Positions 56,069 through 64,000 of a stretch of 64,000 bases of DNA are shown here, one piece after another. The notes under the pieces are model-generated. The model searched no databases, was not told the DNA's origin, and saw only the letters and a program-made list of their open reading frames with translations. Each line of letters opens with the position of its first letter. Positions within the stretch are counted from its first letter, which is position 1. The translations under genes were made by a program, and so were the position numbers. Source of the stretch: Bacteroidota bacterium (lineage in GTDB: Bacteria; Bacteroidota; Bacteroidia; Chitinophagales; Chitinophagaceae); NCBI GenBank assembly GCA_030706735.1, contig JAUZNZ010000022.1, forward strand, positions 21,669 through 85,668, given 5' to 3'.

Positions 56069-56108
56069 AACCCCTAAACTCTAAACATAACCCCTAAACC
56101 CTAAACAT
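56069..56108 (+). repeat. Two 20-bp tandem repeats of CCCTAAAC type
   Basis: AACCCCTAAACTCTAAACAT (56069-56088) is followed by the same unit with one change (56089-56108). Each unit contains two near-copies of CCTAAAC. It sits inside candidate RNA B. Confidence 0.8.
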
Positions 56109-56184
56109 TCTTTACTGTTTGACGGCCATCAATAGTTTAAATAAAGAATCTTCTGCCCGCTTTTGACATTTGAGGGTTTGAAGG

Positions 56185-56219
56185 ATCCTTCCGACTGAAG
56201 CGGAGGGATTTTTCTTTTT
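56185..56219 (+). terminator. Terminator of candidate RNA B
   Basis: ATCCTTCCG (56185-56193) pairs along nine bases with CGGAGGGAT (56201-56209), loop ACTGAAG, then T5-C-T5. Confidence 0.75.
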
Positions 56220-56312
56220 ATGGGGGTAGTCAAGGGGTTATCTCATCTTTTTTCCCTCTTTTCCCCTATTTTTGCCCTCCTTTGAAAGAACGCTGAACAA
56301 GAACTACAATTT

Positions 56313-58553
56313 ATGGACAAATTGATGTTTTATCTGGTTCCCGCCATGGGGGCTATCGGATTGCTTTACACCTTCATCAAATTCTCCTGGGTATCGAAAC
56401 AGGAAGCCGGCACCGAAAGGATGCAGGAGATCAGCCGTTACATTGCGGAAGGGGCCATGGCATTTCTGAAAGCCGAATGGAAGATCCTTTCTTATTTCGT
56501 GATCCTTGCGGCGATCCTGCTGGCGGTGATGGGTTACAGCAACCCGCAATCGCATTGGGCCATCGCCGTCTCCTTTATATTTGGCGCCATCCTGAGCGCC
56601 ACGGCCGGTTATATCGGCATGCGCAGCGCGACGAAGGCGAATGTGCGAACGGCTCATGCGGCCCGAACGAGCCTGAGCAAGGCCCTGAAGGTTTCATTCA
56701 CCGGCGGATCCGTCATGGGACTCGGCGTGGCCGGCCTGGCGGTGATGGGGTTGGGAGGCTTGTTCATCATTCTCCGCGCTGTCTTTGCACCCGGGTTCGC
56801 CGTCGACTCCGAGGAAATGAGGCGTACGATCGAAGTGCTGACCGGCTTTTCGCTGGGTGCGGAATCGATCGCGTTGTTTGCGCGCGTAGGCGGTGGGATC
56901 TATACCAAGGCCGCTGACGTAGGCGCCGACCTGGTGGGGAAGGTGGAAGCCGGAATTCCCGAGGACGATCCGCGCAATCCTGCCACCATTGCGGATAATG
57001 TTGGAGATAATGTCGGCGACGTAGCCGGGATGGGAGCCGATCTGTTCGGTAGCTATGTAGCGACGGTCCTGGCGACGATGGTGCTGGGACAGGAGACCCG
57101 GTCGGATGCAACCGATCATTTCGGCGGCTTCGCTCCGATCCTGCTGCCCATGATCATTGCGGGCGCGGGCATCTTATTTTCGATCGTCGGCACGCTGTTC
57201 GTGCGTGTCAGCGACTCCGCAGGCATCAATACCTCCAGCGTGCAGAAGGCGTTGAACATGGGCAACTGGGGATCGATCTTATTGACGGCACTGGCCTGCA
57301 TCGGCCTGGTCTATTATATTCTGCCGGAAACGATGACCCTCCGCGATATCGAATTCACCAAATGGGGAGTGCTTGGCGCGATCGGAGTCGGCCTTCTGGT
57401 AGGCACACTGATGAGCGTTATCACGGAATACTACACGGCCATGGGTAAGCGCCCGGTACTCAGTATTGTCCGTCAGTCCGCGACAGGGCATGCCACGAAT
57501 GTGATCGGGGGCCTTGCCGTGGGGATGGAATCCACCTTTTTGCCGATCCTCGTCCTGGCAGGAGGGATCTGGGGATCGTTCGAATGCGCCGGCTTGTATG
57601 GCGTGGCCATTGCCGCTGCCGGCATGATGGCTACGACCGCCATGCAGCTTGCCATCGACGCCTTCGGGCCGATCGCGGACAATGCGGGGGGTATCGCCGA
57701 GATGAGTGAACTCCCCAAGGAAGTGCGTGAGAAGACCGACGTGCTCGATGCCGTTGGGAATACCACGGCTGCCACCGGAAAAGGATTTGCCATCGCTTCG
57801 GCGGCCCTGACCTCACTGGCCCTTTTCGCAGCCTTCGTCGGAGTGGCCAAGATCCAGGGGATCGACATCTACAAAGCGAAGGTATTGGCGAGCCTTTTCG
57901 TAGGCGGCATGATCCCTTTCATATTTTCGTCCCTGGCCATTCGTGCGGTCGGACAGGCCGCCATGGCGATGGTCGAGGAAGTGCGGCGCCAATTCCGCAC
58001 GATCCCGGGCATCATGGAAGGCACCGGCAAGCCGGAATATGACAAATGCGTCGCCATTTCGACCGGGGCGTCGATCAAGAAAATGATGCTGCCGGGCGCG
58101 ATTGCCATCCTCTCCCCGCTCATCATCGGCTTCCTACTCGGCCCTGAGGCCCTTGGAGGCTTTCTTGCGGGCGCTACGGTATCGGGGGTACTGATGGGCA
58201 TGTTCCAGAATAATGCCGGAGGCGCCTGGGACAATGCCAAAAAATCGTTTGAAAAGGGCGTGGAGATCAATGGGCAGGTCTATTATAAGAAGTCCGAACC
58301 GCATAAGGCATCCGTGACCGGAGACACCGTCGGCGATCCTTTCAAGGACACGTCGGGGCCGTCGATGAATATCCTGATCAAACTGATGTCGATCGTATCG
58401 CTGGTGATCGCCCCCACCCTGGCCTCAATTTACCAGGACACCGTCGCGCAAAAAGCCCCCAGGCTGCAGGAAAAGAGCGTCGTTGTCAGCCATCCGTCGG
58501 GTGTGGAAAATGCCGGAGATCCGGTAACCGTCCACAAGCTAACCAGGCATTAA
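56313..58553 (+). CDS. hppA: Membrane ion-translocating pyrophosphatase, K+-dependent type
   Basis: A 746-residue protein with about 16 helices that pumps H+ or Na+ using pyrophosphate hydrolysis. Active-site loops are clear: [40 protein letters not shown] and [23 protein letters not shown] (near 482) has Ala where K+-independent enzymes have Lys, marking the K+-dependent class; proton or sodium specificity is not settled. A C-terminal tail of about 35 residues after the last helix is species-specific. A strong terminator follows. Confidence 0.95.
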   Translation: MDKLMFYLVPAMGAIGLLYTFIKFSWVSKQEAGTERMQEISRYIAEGAMAFLKAEWKILSYFVILAAILLAVMGYSNPQSHWAIAVSFIFGAILSATAGYIGMRSATKANVRTAHAARTSLSKALKVSFTGGSVMGLGVAGLAVMGLGGLFIILRAVFAPGFAVDSEEMRRTIEVLTGFSLGAESIALFARVGGGIYTKAADVGADLVGKVEAGIPEDDPRNPATIADNVGDNVGDVAGMGADLFGSYVATVLATMVLGQETRSDATDHFGGFAPILLPMIIAGAGILFSIVGTLFVRVSDSAGINTSSVQKALNMGNWGSILLTALACIGLVYYILPETMTLRDIEFTKWGVLGAIGVGLLVGTLMSVITEYYTAMGKRPVLSIVRQSATGHATNVIGGLAVGMESTFLPILVLAGGIWGSFECAGLYGVAIAAAGMMATTAMQLAIDAFGPIADNAGGIAEMSELPKEVREKTDVLDAVGNTTAATGKGFAIASAALTSLALFAAFVGVAKIQGIDIYKAKVLASLFVGGMIPFIFSSLAIRAVGQAAMAMVEEVRRQFRTIPGIMEGTGKPEYDKCVAISTGASIKKMMLPGAIAILSPLIIGFLLGPEALGGFLAGATVSGVLMGMFQNNAGGAWDNAKKSFEKGVEINGQVYYKKSEPHKASVTGDTVGDPFKDTSGPSMNILIKLMSIVSLVIAPTLASIYQDTVAQKAPRLQEKSVVVSHPSGVENAGDPVTVHKLTRH

Positions 58554-58564
58554 CAAAAAAAGTT

Positions 58565-58594
58565 TTTTGGAAAAGGCAGAGGAACCTATCTTTA
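58565..58594 (+). promoter_or_regulatory. Possible promoter between hppA and its terminator
   Basis: TTTTGG at 58565-58570 and TATCTTTA at 58587-58594 are spaced 16 bp apart; TATCTTTA is one base off TAnnTTTG. Transcription from here would end at the terminator about 70 nt later, giving a very short RNA. Confidence 0.3.
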
Positions 58595-58634
58595 CTGCCT
58601 TCAACGTAACACTAATCAGATCCACAATACCGAA

Positions 58635-58671
58635 AGTCCCGATGTTTCTACATGGGGGCTTTTCTTTTTTT
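58635..58671 (+). terminator. Strong Rho-independent terminator after hppA
   Basis: AGTCCCGATGT (58635-58645) pairs with ACATGGGGGCT (58650-58660) with one mismatch, loop TTCT, then TTTC and a run of seven T. Confidence 0.85.
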
Positions 58672-58717
58672 GCAGGTCGCCGGGAATTCCTAACTTGTAG
58701 AAAGCGCTTGTCCATCC

Positions 58718-59650
58718 ATGCCTCCAGCCGTCCTATATTATGCCATTCCGGGATTTGTCCTGTTACTCTCGATCGAGGCCTGGTTCTCCTACCGGGAGCA
58801 GCGTGACCTGTATGAGACCAAGGATACGTTCAGCAGCATTTCCCTGGGGCTGGGCAACCTCTTCAGCGGCCTGATCACGAAGGGGCTGATCTTCGGGCTG
58901 TTCACCCTACTCTATCAATGGCGGTTGTTCACGCTGGACGGGTCGCGCTGGTGGCATTGGGCGCTGGCATTTTTCGCGGATGATTTCTCCTATTACTGGT
59001 TTCATCGCTGCAGTCATCACGTAAATTGGTTCTGGGCCTCCCATGTCGTACACCATTCCTCCAAGCGATATAATTTGTCGGCCGCGTTGCGTCAAACCTG
59101 GACAGGCAACCTGACCGGCGCGTTCCTGTTCTGGTGCTGGATGCCCCTGGCCGGCTTCCATCCCATCATCGTCCTGATGATGCAATCCATCAGCCTGATC
59201 TATCAGTTCTGGATCCATACCGAGACGATCGACCGGTTGCCCCGGCCTATCGAGTTCCTGTTCAATACGCCTTCCCATCACCGGGTGCATCATGGCGTGG
59301 ACCTGAAGTACCTGGATAAGAACCATGCGGGCGTGCTCATCATTTGGGACCGGATGTTCGGCACCTTCAGGAAAGAAGAAGAGAGGCCGAGGTATGGACT
59401 TACCCGTAACATCGAATCCTTCAATCCCGTCATCATCGCGCTGGTCACCTGGAAAGAACTGTTCCGCAAGGCAGCCCGATCGGGCTCGGCCAGGCACTTC
59501 GTGAACTACTTCATCCAGCCGCCTGGCTGGAGCCATGACGGCAGCAGCCTCACTGCTTCGGAGATGATCAAAGAATATAACCGGCAGCACCCCGACGCCC
59601 CGCTGGGCCGGGAAAAAGATCAGGGGAAATCCGGCCGGAAACCCAAATAA
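58718..59650 (+). CDS. Sterol desaturase/fatty acid hydroxylase-family membrane protein
   Basis: A 310-residue di-iron membrane enzyme: about four helices and the histidine clusters HRCSHHVNWFWASHVVHHSS and FNTPSHHRVHHGVDLKYLDKNHAG. The family hydroxylates or desaturates sterols, carotenoids, fatty acids or alkyl-glycerols; the substrate cannot be inferred. A Lys/Arg-rich C-terminus is cytosolic. Its own promoter is not obvious. Confidence 0.88.
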   Translation: MPPAVLYYAIPGFVLLLSIEAWFSYREQRDLYETKDTFSSISLGLGNLFSGLITKGLIFGLFTLLYQWRLFTLDGSRWWHWALAFFADDFSYYWFHRCSHHVNWFWASHVVHHSSKRYNLSAALRQTWTGNLTGAFLFWCWMPLAGFHPIIVLMMQSISLIYQFWIHTETIDRLPRPIEFLFNTPSHHRVHHGVDLKYLDKNHAGVLIIWDRMFGTFRKEEERPRYGLTRNIESFNPVIIALVTWKELFRKAARSGSARHFVNYFIQPPGWSHDGSSLTASEMIKEYNRQHPDAPLGREKDQGKSGRKPK

Positions 59651-59664
59651 AATCCATTTTAACA

Positions 59665-59697
59665 TTTGATTACGAAAAATATCGTAAATTAGTCTTC
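59665..59697 (+). promoter_or_regulatory. Promoter and operator of the BlaI-like regulator
   Basis: TTTG (59665-59668) and TAGTCTTC (59690-59697) are spaced 21 bp. Between them the inverted repeat TTACGA-AAAATA-TCGTAA (59670-59687) lies exactly where a repressor would block polymerase. This is the expected arrangement for BlaI/MecI self-control. Confidence 0.6.
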
Positions 59698-59709
59698 AAA
59701 ATCTATTTT

Positions 59710-60090
59710 ATGACCACCCGATATATTAAACCCACGGAAAGTGAACTGGAGATCCTCACGGTTTTGTGGGATAGAGACCTGGCCAGCGTGCGTGAAGTAC
59801 ATGAAGAGCTGGCAAAATCCAAGGATGTGGGATATACAACCACGTTGAAGCTGATGCAGATCATGCACGAGAAAGGATTGGTCAAGCGGGATGATTCCTT
59901 CAAGACGCATATTTACCAGGCGGCGGTCAGCAAAGAGAGGACCCAGAAGCATCTACTCGGCAAGATGATCAATACCCTGTTTGGCGGATCTCCCACCGAA
60001 CTGGTGATACAGGCGCTCGGGCATCACAAGGCTACTCCGGCCGAGCTGGAAGAGATCCAGGTTCTGTTAAATAATTTGAAACATCAATAA
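59710..60090 (+). CDS. BlaI/MecI/CopY-family repressor
   Basis: A 126-residue winged-helix repressor: PTESELEILTVLWDRDLASVREVHEEL, GYTTTLKLMQIMHEKGLVKRDDS and a C-terminal dimerisation region with ELVIQALGHHKATPAELEEI. It is normally cleaved after a signal from the M56 sensor encoded 9 bp downstream. The inverted repeat in its own promoter is a likely operator. No beta-lactamase gene is nearby. Confidence 0.93.
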   Translation: MTTRYIKPTESELEILTVLWDRDLASVREVHEELAKSKDVGYTTTLKLMQIMHEKGLVKRDDSFKTHIYQAAVSKERTQKHLLGKMINTLFGGSPTELVIQALGHHKATPAELEEIQVLLNNLKHQ

Positions 60091-60099
60091 TCGATCGGC

Positions 60100-61812
60100 A
60101 TGCCTCTCTTTACCCAATCGGCTTTACTGAAAGCGCTGGGCTGGTCCCTGTTCAACAGTTTATGGCAGATGGCTGCATTGTGGCTTTGCCATCTTCTGCT
60201 GACCGCGCTGTTACGGAAGAGTTCATCGCATGTCCGTCATGGCCTGGCCGTCTTCTGCCTGGGTACGGGTACGATCTTATTCCTGGTTACTTTATTTAAC
60301 AGCTACCCGGCCGCGGGGAGCGGTCAATTCTTTAGCGGAGACTGGATGCCGTCCTTCCATGGGGCACGCCAAACCATCAACGCCCTCCTCCCCTATTGTT
60401 CCTTTTTGTATTTGCTGGCACTGACCTTCCTGTTTGCCCGTTATATCAATTGTTATATGTATTCACGCCGGCTGAAGGCGGATGGATTGAGTAAGATCCA
60501 GCCCAGGCTGCGACTGTTCGTCAAAGAGATCGCGCAGCGGATGGGCATTACCAGGGAGGTGCAGGTATGGCTGTCTTCGCTGGTGGACGGGCCGGTCACC
60601 TTAGGATTCCTGCGCCCGGTCATCCTGGTCCCCGTGGCCATGGTGAACAACCTCAGCGTGCCGCAGGTAGAAGCCATCCTTCTGCATGAATTAGCACATA
60701 TCAAACGATACGATTACCTGGTAAATCTCGGTATAACGGTGGTTGGGATACTGTTCTTTTTCAACCCCTTCACGCGTCTCCTCATCCGGGACATCCGGCG
60801 TGAACGGGAGCACCGCTGCGATGACCTCGTACTCCAATTCCGGTATGACCCGCATGCGTATGTCTCCGCCTTACTGTCCCTTGCCGCTCCTGCGCGGTAC
60901 CGGCAGACCCTGGCGCTTGCCGCAACCGGGAAGAACGACCGCCTGCTCCTCCACCGGGTACGGCGCATCCTGAATCAGCAGCGGACCGGGGAACGTCCGG
61001 GCGCCAAGCCCGTGATCGTGCTTTTGTTCACGTTGCTAACCGCGGTGATCGGCCTGTCCGGCACGGTGAATCCCATTGCGCGCCTGATCCAGCGAAATAA
61101 GCGGATCAGTGAACCCGTGACCCTGGCTTTTGCCAAATCTCCCGTAGAGACGGCCTCTCCGATGTCCTGGAATCTCAGGACGGAAAAGCCGCAGACCGCA
61201 AAAAAAGAGACCGGATCAAGAAGGAAGAAAGTAACCGAAGAGGAATACCCGGATGAGGATCAGGTACCTTCCCAGGATCTGCTGTATGCAAGCAATAATC
61301 TGGATGACAGCAGCGCCGGGCAGTATATGACCGCCATCGGGAACAGGGATGCGCAACCCCTTGAAGTGCGCGACTATTCCATTCAACAGACCAACGACGA
61401 GCCCGTCATCGTGTCCTCTTCCGCTCCCATGGCAGGAGCCGCGACCATGCCCTATGTGCCGAGCTCCAGTTTCTCCTACCGGGTGACCGAAGATTCTGCC
61501 GCCTCTCTCCAACAGCTGGGTGTGCTGATCGAGTCGGGCGGGAAGGCTTCCGAACTGAAGTTAACCCTGGCCAAGGCGATCGCGTCCAACCAGGCCGCTA
61601 TCAAAAAAAGCCGGGAACTGATCATCTGCCAGGAGCAAGCCCTGACCAATTTGCGGTCGACGTCGTCCCTTTGCCGGATCTCGGGTTTAAATCTCCAACG
61701 GCAATGCCTCGAAAAGCAGGTCAGGACGCAGCATCTGAAATTGAGGCAACAGGTGGAATTGCAACAGAAGCTTGAGATCGCCGTCATGAAGCTCAGGGTC
61801 GTCCATATTTAA
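60100..61812 (+). CDS. M56-family (BlaR1-like) membrane metallopeptidase
   Basis: A 570-residue membrane sensor/protease with helices in the first 120 residues and near 210-330. The zinc motif is HELAH at 196-200, followed by REREHRCDDLVL. It is the partner of the BlaI-like repressor. The C-terminal region is not the penicillin-binding domain of BlaR1. It has a charged segment, a variable stretch (about 380-460) and a coiled coil with repeated Lys/Gln/Leu (from about 480). What it senses is unknown, but a beta-lactam is not indicated. Confidence 0.88.
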   Translation: MPLFTQSALLKALGWSLFNSLWQMAALWLCHLLLTALLRKSSSHVRHGLAVFCLGTGTILFLVTLFNSYPAAGSGQFFSGDWMPSFHGARQTINALLPYCSFLYLLALTFLFARYINCYMYSRRLKADGLSKIQPRLRLFVKEIAQRMGITREVQVWLSSLVDGPVTLGFLRPVILVPVAMVNNLSVPQVEAILLHELAHIKRYDYLVNLGITVVGILFFFNPFTRLLIRDIRREREHRCDDLVLQFRYDPHAYVSALLSLAAPARYRQTLALAATGKNDRLLLHRVRRILNQQRTGERPGAKPVIVLLFTLLTAVIGLSGTVNPIARLIQRNKRISEPVTLAFAKSPVETASPMSWNLRTEKPQTAKKETGSRRKKVTEEEYPDEDQVPSQDLLYASNNLDDSSAGQYMTAIGNRDAQPLEVRDYSIQQTNDEPVIVSSSAPMAGAATMPYVPSSSFSYRVTEDSAASLQQLGVLIESGGKASELKLTLAKAIASNQAAIKKSRELIICQEQALTNLRSTSSLCRISGLNLQRQCLEKQVRTQHLKLRQQVELQQKLEIAVMKLRVVHI

Positions 61813-61824
61813 GGCCGGGATGCC

Positions 61825-62859
61825 CTACCAGATGTTCTTCGGACACCAATCCCCATATTTATTGCCGATCAGAAAACCGAGCACGATCTCGTGCGTGCCC
61901 TTGCTGACCGTATTCAGCTTGGATGTCGTGAGATCATAGGAGTAGCCCAGGTTGAAGGTATTGGATACATTCATTCCGACCATGGCGGCGAACCCATCGT
62001 AGGTGCGCAAGCTGGCGCCGATCCAGAGCAGGTCCTGGTATTGAAGTTTGGCATTGAAGTCGATCTGTACCGGCAATGGCTCGACGTATTTTACCATGAT
62101 CGAAGGGATCAGGTTGAAATCTTCGTCGATCAGAAAACGGTAACCGGCCGTTCCAAACAGGTGCGGGACAAACTTACCCTGCTGGAGGGCGACCTCGTTC
62201 TCTACGAAGGAGACTTTTTGCGGAATGATCTGCTGGGCGGCCAGGCCCATGAAATAATCGGCGGAATAGAGCCATACGCCGATATTGAAATCCGGCTTGA
62301 TGCTGTTGATCTCGCCGCTTGAATAGACGGCCGGATCGACGGGCACGTCGAAGAATAATTTATCACGATCTATGCTGAGGTCGGACATGCCCGCGGCGAA
62401 GCCGAGGGCCAGGCTGGTTCGTGCAGAGATCCCGAGGTGGTAGGCGTAGGTGGCATAAGCGGAAAAGCGATTGAGGGGCCCGGTCCGATCGTCGAGGATC
62501 GTCAGGCCGATGCCGTGGTGCGGTTTGGCGGCCTCATAATCTTCCCAGTAATACTTACCCCTGGGGTTCTCGCCCGGCTTATGAAAGGAGGTGGCCGTCT
62601 CGCGGTCGTCCTTCTTCCCGATAGGACCGTGGATCGTAAAATAGGTGGTGATGGGCGCGTCCTGGAGGCCGACCCATTGATGACGATGGCTGATCTTGAC
62701 GTCCGTGTAATTTTCGATCCCGGTGAGCGCGGGATTGATGATGTAATTGTTGAGGATATATTGCGTGTATTCGGGCTTTTGCTGAGCCCTGGCGCAATAG
62801 GTCACCAACAGTAATCCGGCAAGCCCGGGGATCGCTCTCTTCACTAAAAGGAAATTCAT
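61825..62859 (-). CDS. T9SS outer-membrane protein PorP/SprF family
   Basis: A 344-residue beta-barrel protein with signal peptide (to CARAQQ), the family start QKPEYTQYILNNYIINPALTGIENY, then GLGFAAGMSDLSID-like strands and the end TTSKLNTVSKGTHEIVLGFLIG. PorP/SprF proteins partner with type B sorting-domain cargo, and one such gene lies at 53.8 kb. No PorE or SprE-type genes are adjacent. It converges with the M56 gene, 12 bp apart. Confidence 0.9.
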   Translation of the reverse strand: MNFLLVKRAIPGLAGLLLVTYCARAQQKPEYTQYILNNYIINPALTGIENYTDVKISHRHQWVGLQDAPITTYFTIHGPIGKKDDRETATSFHKPGENPRGKYYWEDYEAAKPHHGIGLTILDDRTGPLNRFSAYATYAYHLGISARTSLALGFAAGMSDLSIDRDKLFFDVPVDPAVYSSGEINSIKPDFNIGVWLYSADYFMGLAAQQIIPQKVSFVENEVALQQGKFVPHLFGTAGYRFLIDEDFNLIPSIMVKYVEPLPVQIDFNAKLQYQDLLWIGASLRTYDGFAAMVGMNVSNTFNLGYSYDLTTSKLNTVSKGTHEIVLGFLIGNKYGDWCPKNIW

Positions 62860-62950
62860 CCGGCTGATTTAAGGTTGGGCACGACCGAACCCTAAATTAA
62901 GGAATTCCCGTGAGACCGGCGGAATCGGGGGGATCGCGGTGTCGCGGGAG

Positions 62951-63583
62951 CTATCCGGCCAGGATGGTTTTTGCCCTCTTGCCTTCGCAAAAAAGCAGGT
63001 CGAGGATGGACAAACCGGGAATAAATCCGGTCCGTTCCTCGAAAACCTGGCGGTACCGGGGGGATCCGGCAGCTGGCTGGGAGGGGTCTGGCCCTGAGGG
63101 GTCTGAGGGCAGCAGTTTGCCCCGCCAGTCCATCCATTCGTCCCCCGGGTAAGCGGGTCTCCAGGCGTCGGTCAGGGATATGTCGGGAGACAGGCCCAGG
63201 GTGGTCAGGGACCAGTCAAAGCAGGCGCGGTTCCAATCCACCAGCAGATCGGCCGGCTGGTTGTATAGTGCCTCCAGTCCGTCCCGATAAAATTCGAACC
63301 AGGGCGATCGGCTGTAACAGGACGTGATGGTCTTCCAATGGGCGGCTTGCCAGCTCCCGGAGCCGGCGATCCGGACCTCGCGGATGGGGGTCTTTTGGTC
63401 GCGTCCTTTCGCCAGCGGAATACTCAGGTCGATGGATCCTTCGGCCCCGGCAATGCGGCAGCGGTTGCGAAAACTCATTTTTTGATAGGCTTCATATTGC
63501 TCAAAAACGATATTCGAAATTTTTGTTAAGTTTTTATATAAGATAACAGATGGAAAATATTGGAATTCAATTAATAAGTTCAT
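62951..63583 (-). CDS. WbqC-like family protein
   Basis: A 210-residue protein with FQYFPSVILYKNLTKISNIVFEQYEAYQKMSFRNRC at the front. Other blocks are GSIDLSIPLAKGRDQKTPIREV, HWKTITSCYSRSPWFEFYRDGLE and WNRACFDWSLTTLGL, matching the WbqC family named after O-antigen genes. Its biochemical role is unknown. In many Bacteroidota it follows a signal peptidase gene; here an AT-rich gap lies upstream. Confidence 0.85.
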   Translation of the reverse strand: MNLLIEFQYFPSVILYKNLTKISNIVFEQYEAYQKMSFRNRCRIAGAEGSIDLSIPLAKGRDQKTPIREVRIAGSGSWQAAHWKTITSCYSRSPWFEFYRDGLEALYNQPADLLVDWNRACFDWSLTTLGLSPDISLTDAWRPAYPGDEWMDWRGKLLPSDPSGPDPSQPAAGSPRYRQVFEERTGFIPGLSILDLLFCEGKRAKTILAG

Positions 63584-63937
63584 TTTATTTTTTTCGGTTT
63601 GGGGATTTGGTTAATGGGGCGAAAAGGATGGTTTTGGTTGTGTTCCCGGGTTCTATCAATATGATATTTAAATGCATATAATTCAATGTAAAATGATCGA
63701 AATGAATTAAATAGAATTATTATTTTCTACTACAGAAATTGGACTAACGTGCGGAATGGTGAATGGGGCTACAAACCTTGGTAAACCCAATTATCTTAGC
63801 AGAAGAAATAAAGTTAGTCAATCCTGAAATTTGGGAGAAATTTAAAAAAACGTGTTGACGTGTCAGGGAAGAAATAGGTGCTGTAATGGTCTGCCCTACC
63901 CTGCTCCGGCTGGGGGCGATGAGGCTGTTCCCTTAGC
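63584..63937. other. AT-rich intergenic stretch without a supported gene
   Basis: The region is clearly richer in A and T than the surrounding genes. It has no ORF of convincing length, no tRNA-like fold seen and no clear terminator. It probably holds the promoter of the WbqC-like gene and may include degraded coding sequence. Confidence 0.4.
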
Positions 63938-64000
63938 CTATTCCCCCAGCTTGATCTTTTGATCCTTCAGTTCCGCCAGCTTTTTCTTCCCATAGGCCGC
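63938..64000 (-). CDS. C-terminal end of an unidentified gene (cut by the window edge)
   Basis: On the minus strand the last 20 codons read AAYGKKKLAELKDQKIKLGE before a TAG at 63938-63940. The charged helical end is protein-like, but nothing more can be said. From its position upstream of the WbqC-like gene a signal peptidase gene would be expected in many relatives, but the residues do not confirm it. Confidence 0.4.
   Translation of the reverse strand, partial: AAYGKKKLAELKDQKIKLGE

Larger units (their letters stand above)
56039..56219 (+). ncRNA. Candidate small RNA or leader, copy B
   Basis: Same order of parts as copy A: TGGCAT-N3-ATTCGTA (56039-56054), the box TTGACGGCCATCAATAGTT (56119-56137) and a terminator (56185-56219). 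Between promoter-like block and box lies a 20-bp tandem repeat not found in copy A. The segment ends 93 bp before hppA, so it could be an independent RNA or an attenuating leader for hppA. The rest of the 454-bp gap (55859-56312) holds the minus-strand promoter and no gene. Confidence 0.4.

Noticed and set aside
56069..56108. Telomere-like or CRISPR-like repeat
   Set aside because: Only two adjacent units without spacers; CCCTAAAC resemblance to telomeres is a coincidence in a bacterial intergenic region.
58567..58806. Plus-strand ORF of 79 codons after hppA
   Set aside because: It spans the strong terminator at 58635-58671 and overlaps the start of the desaturase-family gene in another frame.

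Overview
The window comes from a GC-rich member of the Bacteroidota, most likely a chitinophagaceae-type organism. The main support is a set of phylum hallmarks. A type IX secretion (T9SS) sorting domain ends the first gene, and a gliding-motility-type C-terminal domain closes the 53.8-55.9 kb gene. PorQ and PorP/SprF homologues are present. The order parA-parB-DUF5683-dapB is typical of the phylum, and many starts are preceded by the Bacteroidota -7 element TAnnTTTG. Family and genus are inferred from general resemblance, not from a database comparison. No rRNA, tRNA, CRISPR array, insertion sequence or prophage was seen.

Layout. 0-4 kb: the end of a T9SS cargo gene and a large DUF2723 membrane glycosyltransferase. 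4-18 kb: a sulfur block with three transcription units. Unit 1 is cysH-cysD-cysN-SUMT-cysJ-cysI (sulfate to sulfide plus siroheme methylation). Unit 2 is an outer-membrane porin plus a Pst-type ABC importer. Unit 3 is a fusion of siroheme synthase with a TauE/SafE exporter. Each unit is preceded by one or two copies of a palindrome TAGTNNACTA. Units 1 and 2 also have a short leader ORF; the first ends in a polycysteine tract. This reads as one sulfate uptake and reduction regulon with dual control, by a DNA-binding repressor or activator and probably by cysteine-sensing translation of the leaders. 18-25 kb: a LuxE-like protein, a lipoprotein, a UbiA-like membrane protein, an M42 peptidase, a three-gene overlapping surface-polymer-like cluster, and bioB. 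25-33 kb: a receiver-only response regulator, PorQ, Lon, two small beta-barrel proteins, a metallophosphoesterase and an FMN reductase.

33-40.5 kb: the parAB-DUF5683-dapB block followed by an Rrf2 regulator with four clustered cysteines, a divergent pair (nucleotidyltransferase-like/HEPN protein and XRE regulator) around a perfect inverted repeat, a thiolase and an unknown gene. 40.6-53.5 kb: a GH3 beta-glucosidase facing a Tat-exported sugar isomerase-like protein, an ABC exporter, DinB, a DUF6600-like protein, S41 and M28 peptidases, and a GMC oxidoreductase with its gluconate-2-dehydrogenase subunit 3 partner. 53.5-56.3 kb: a PKD/T9SS gene flanked on both sides, in the same orientation, by two related non-coding segments. 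They share a 19-bp identical box, a promoter-like block and a terminator, and are candidates for a small-RNA family. 56.3-64 kb: a membrane pyrophosphatase, a sterol-desaturase-family protein, a BlaI/M56 regulatory pair with a visible operator, PorP/SprF, a WbqC-like protein, an AT-rich gap and the end of an unidentified gene.

The points most worth following are the sulfur regulon (operator palindromes, leader peptides, unusual transporter and siroheme synthase-TauE fusion) and the duplicated non-coding element around the 53.8-55.9 kb gene. All calls come from reading the sequence; no similarity search was run.
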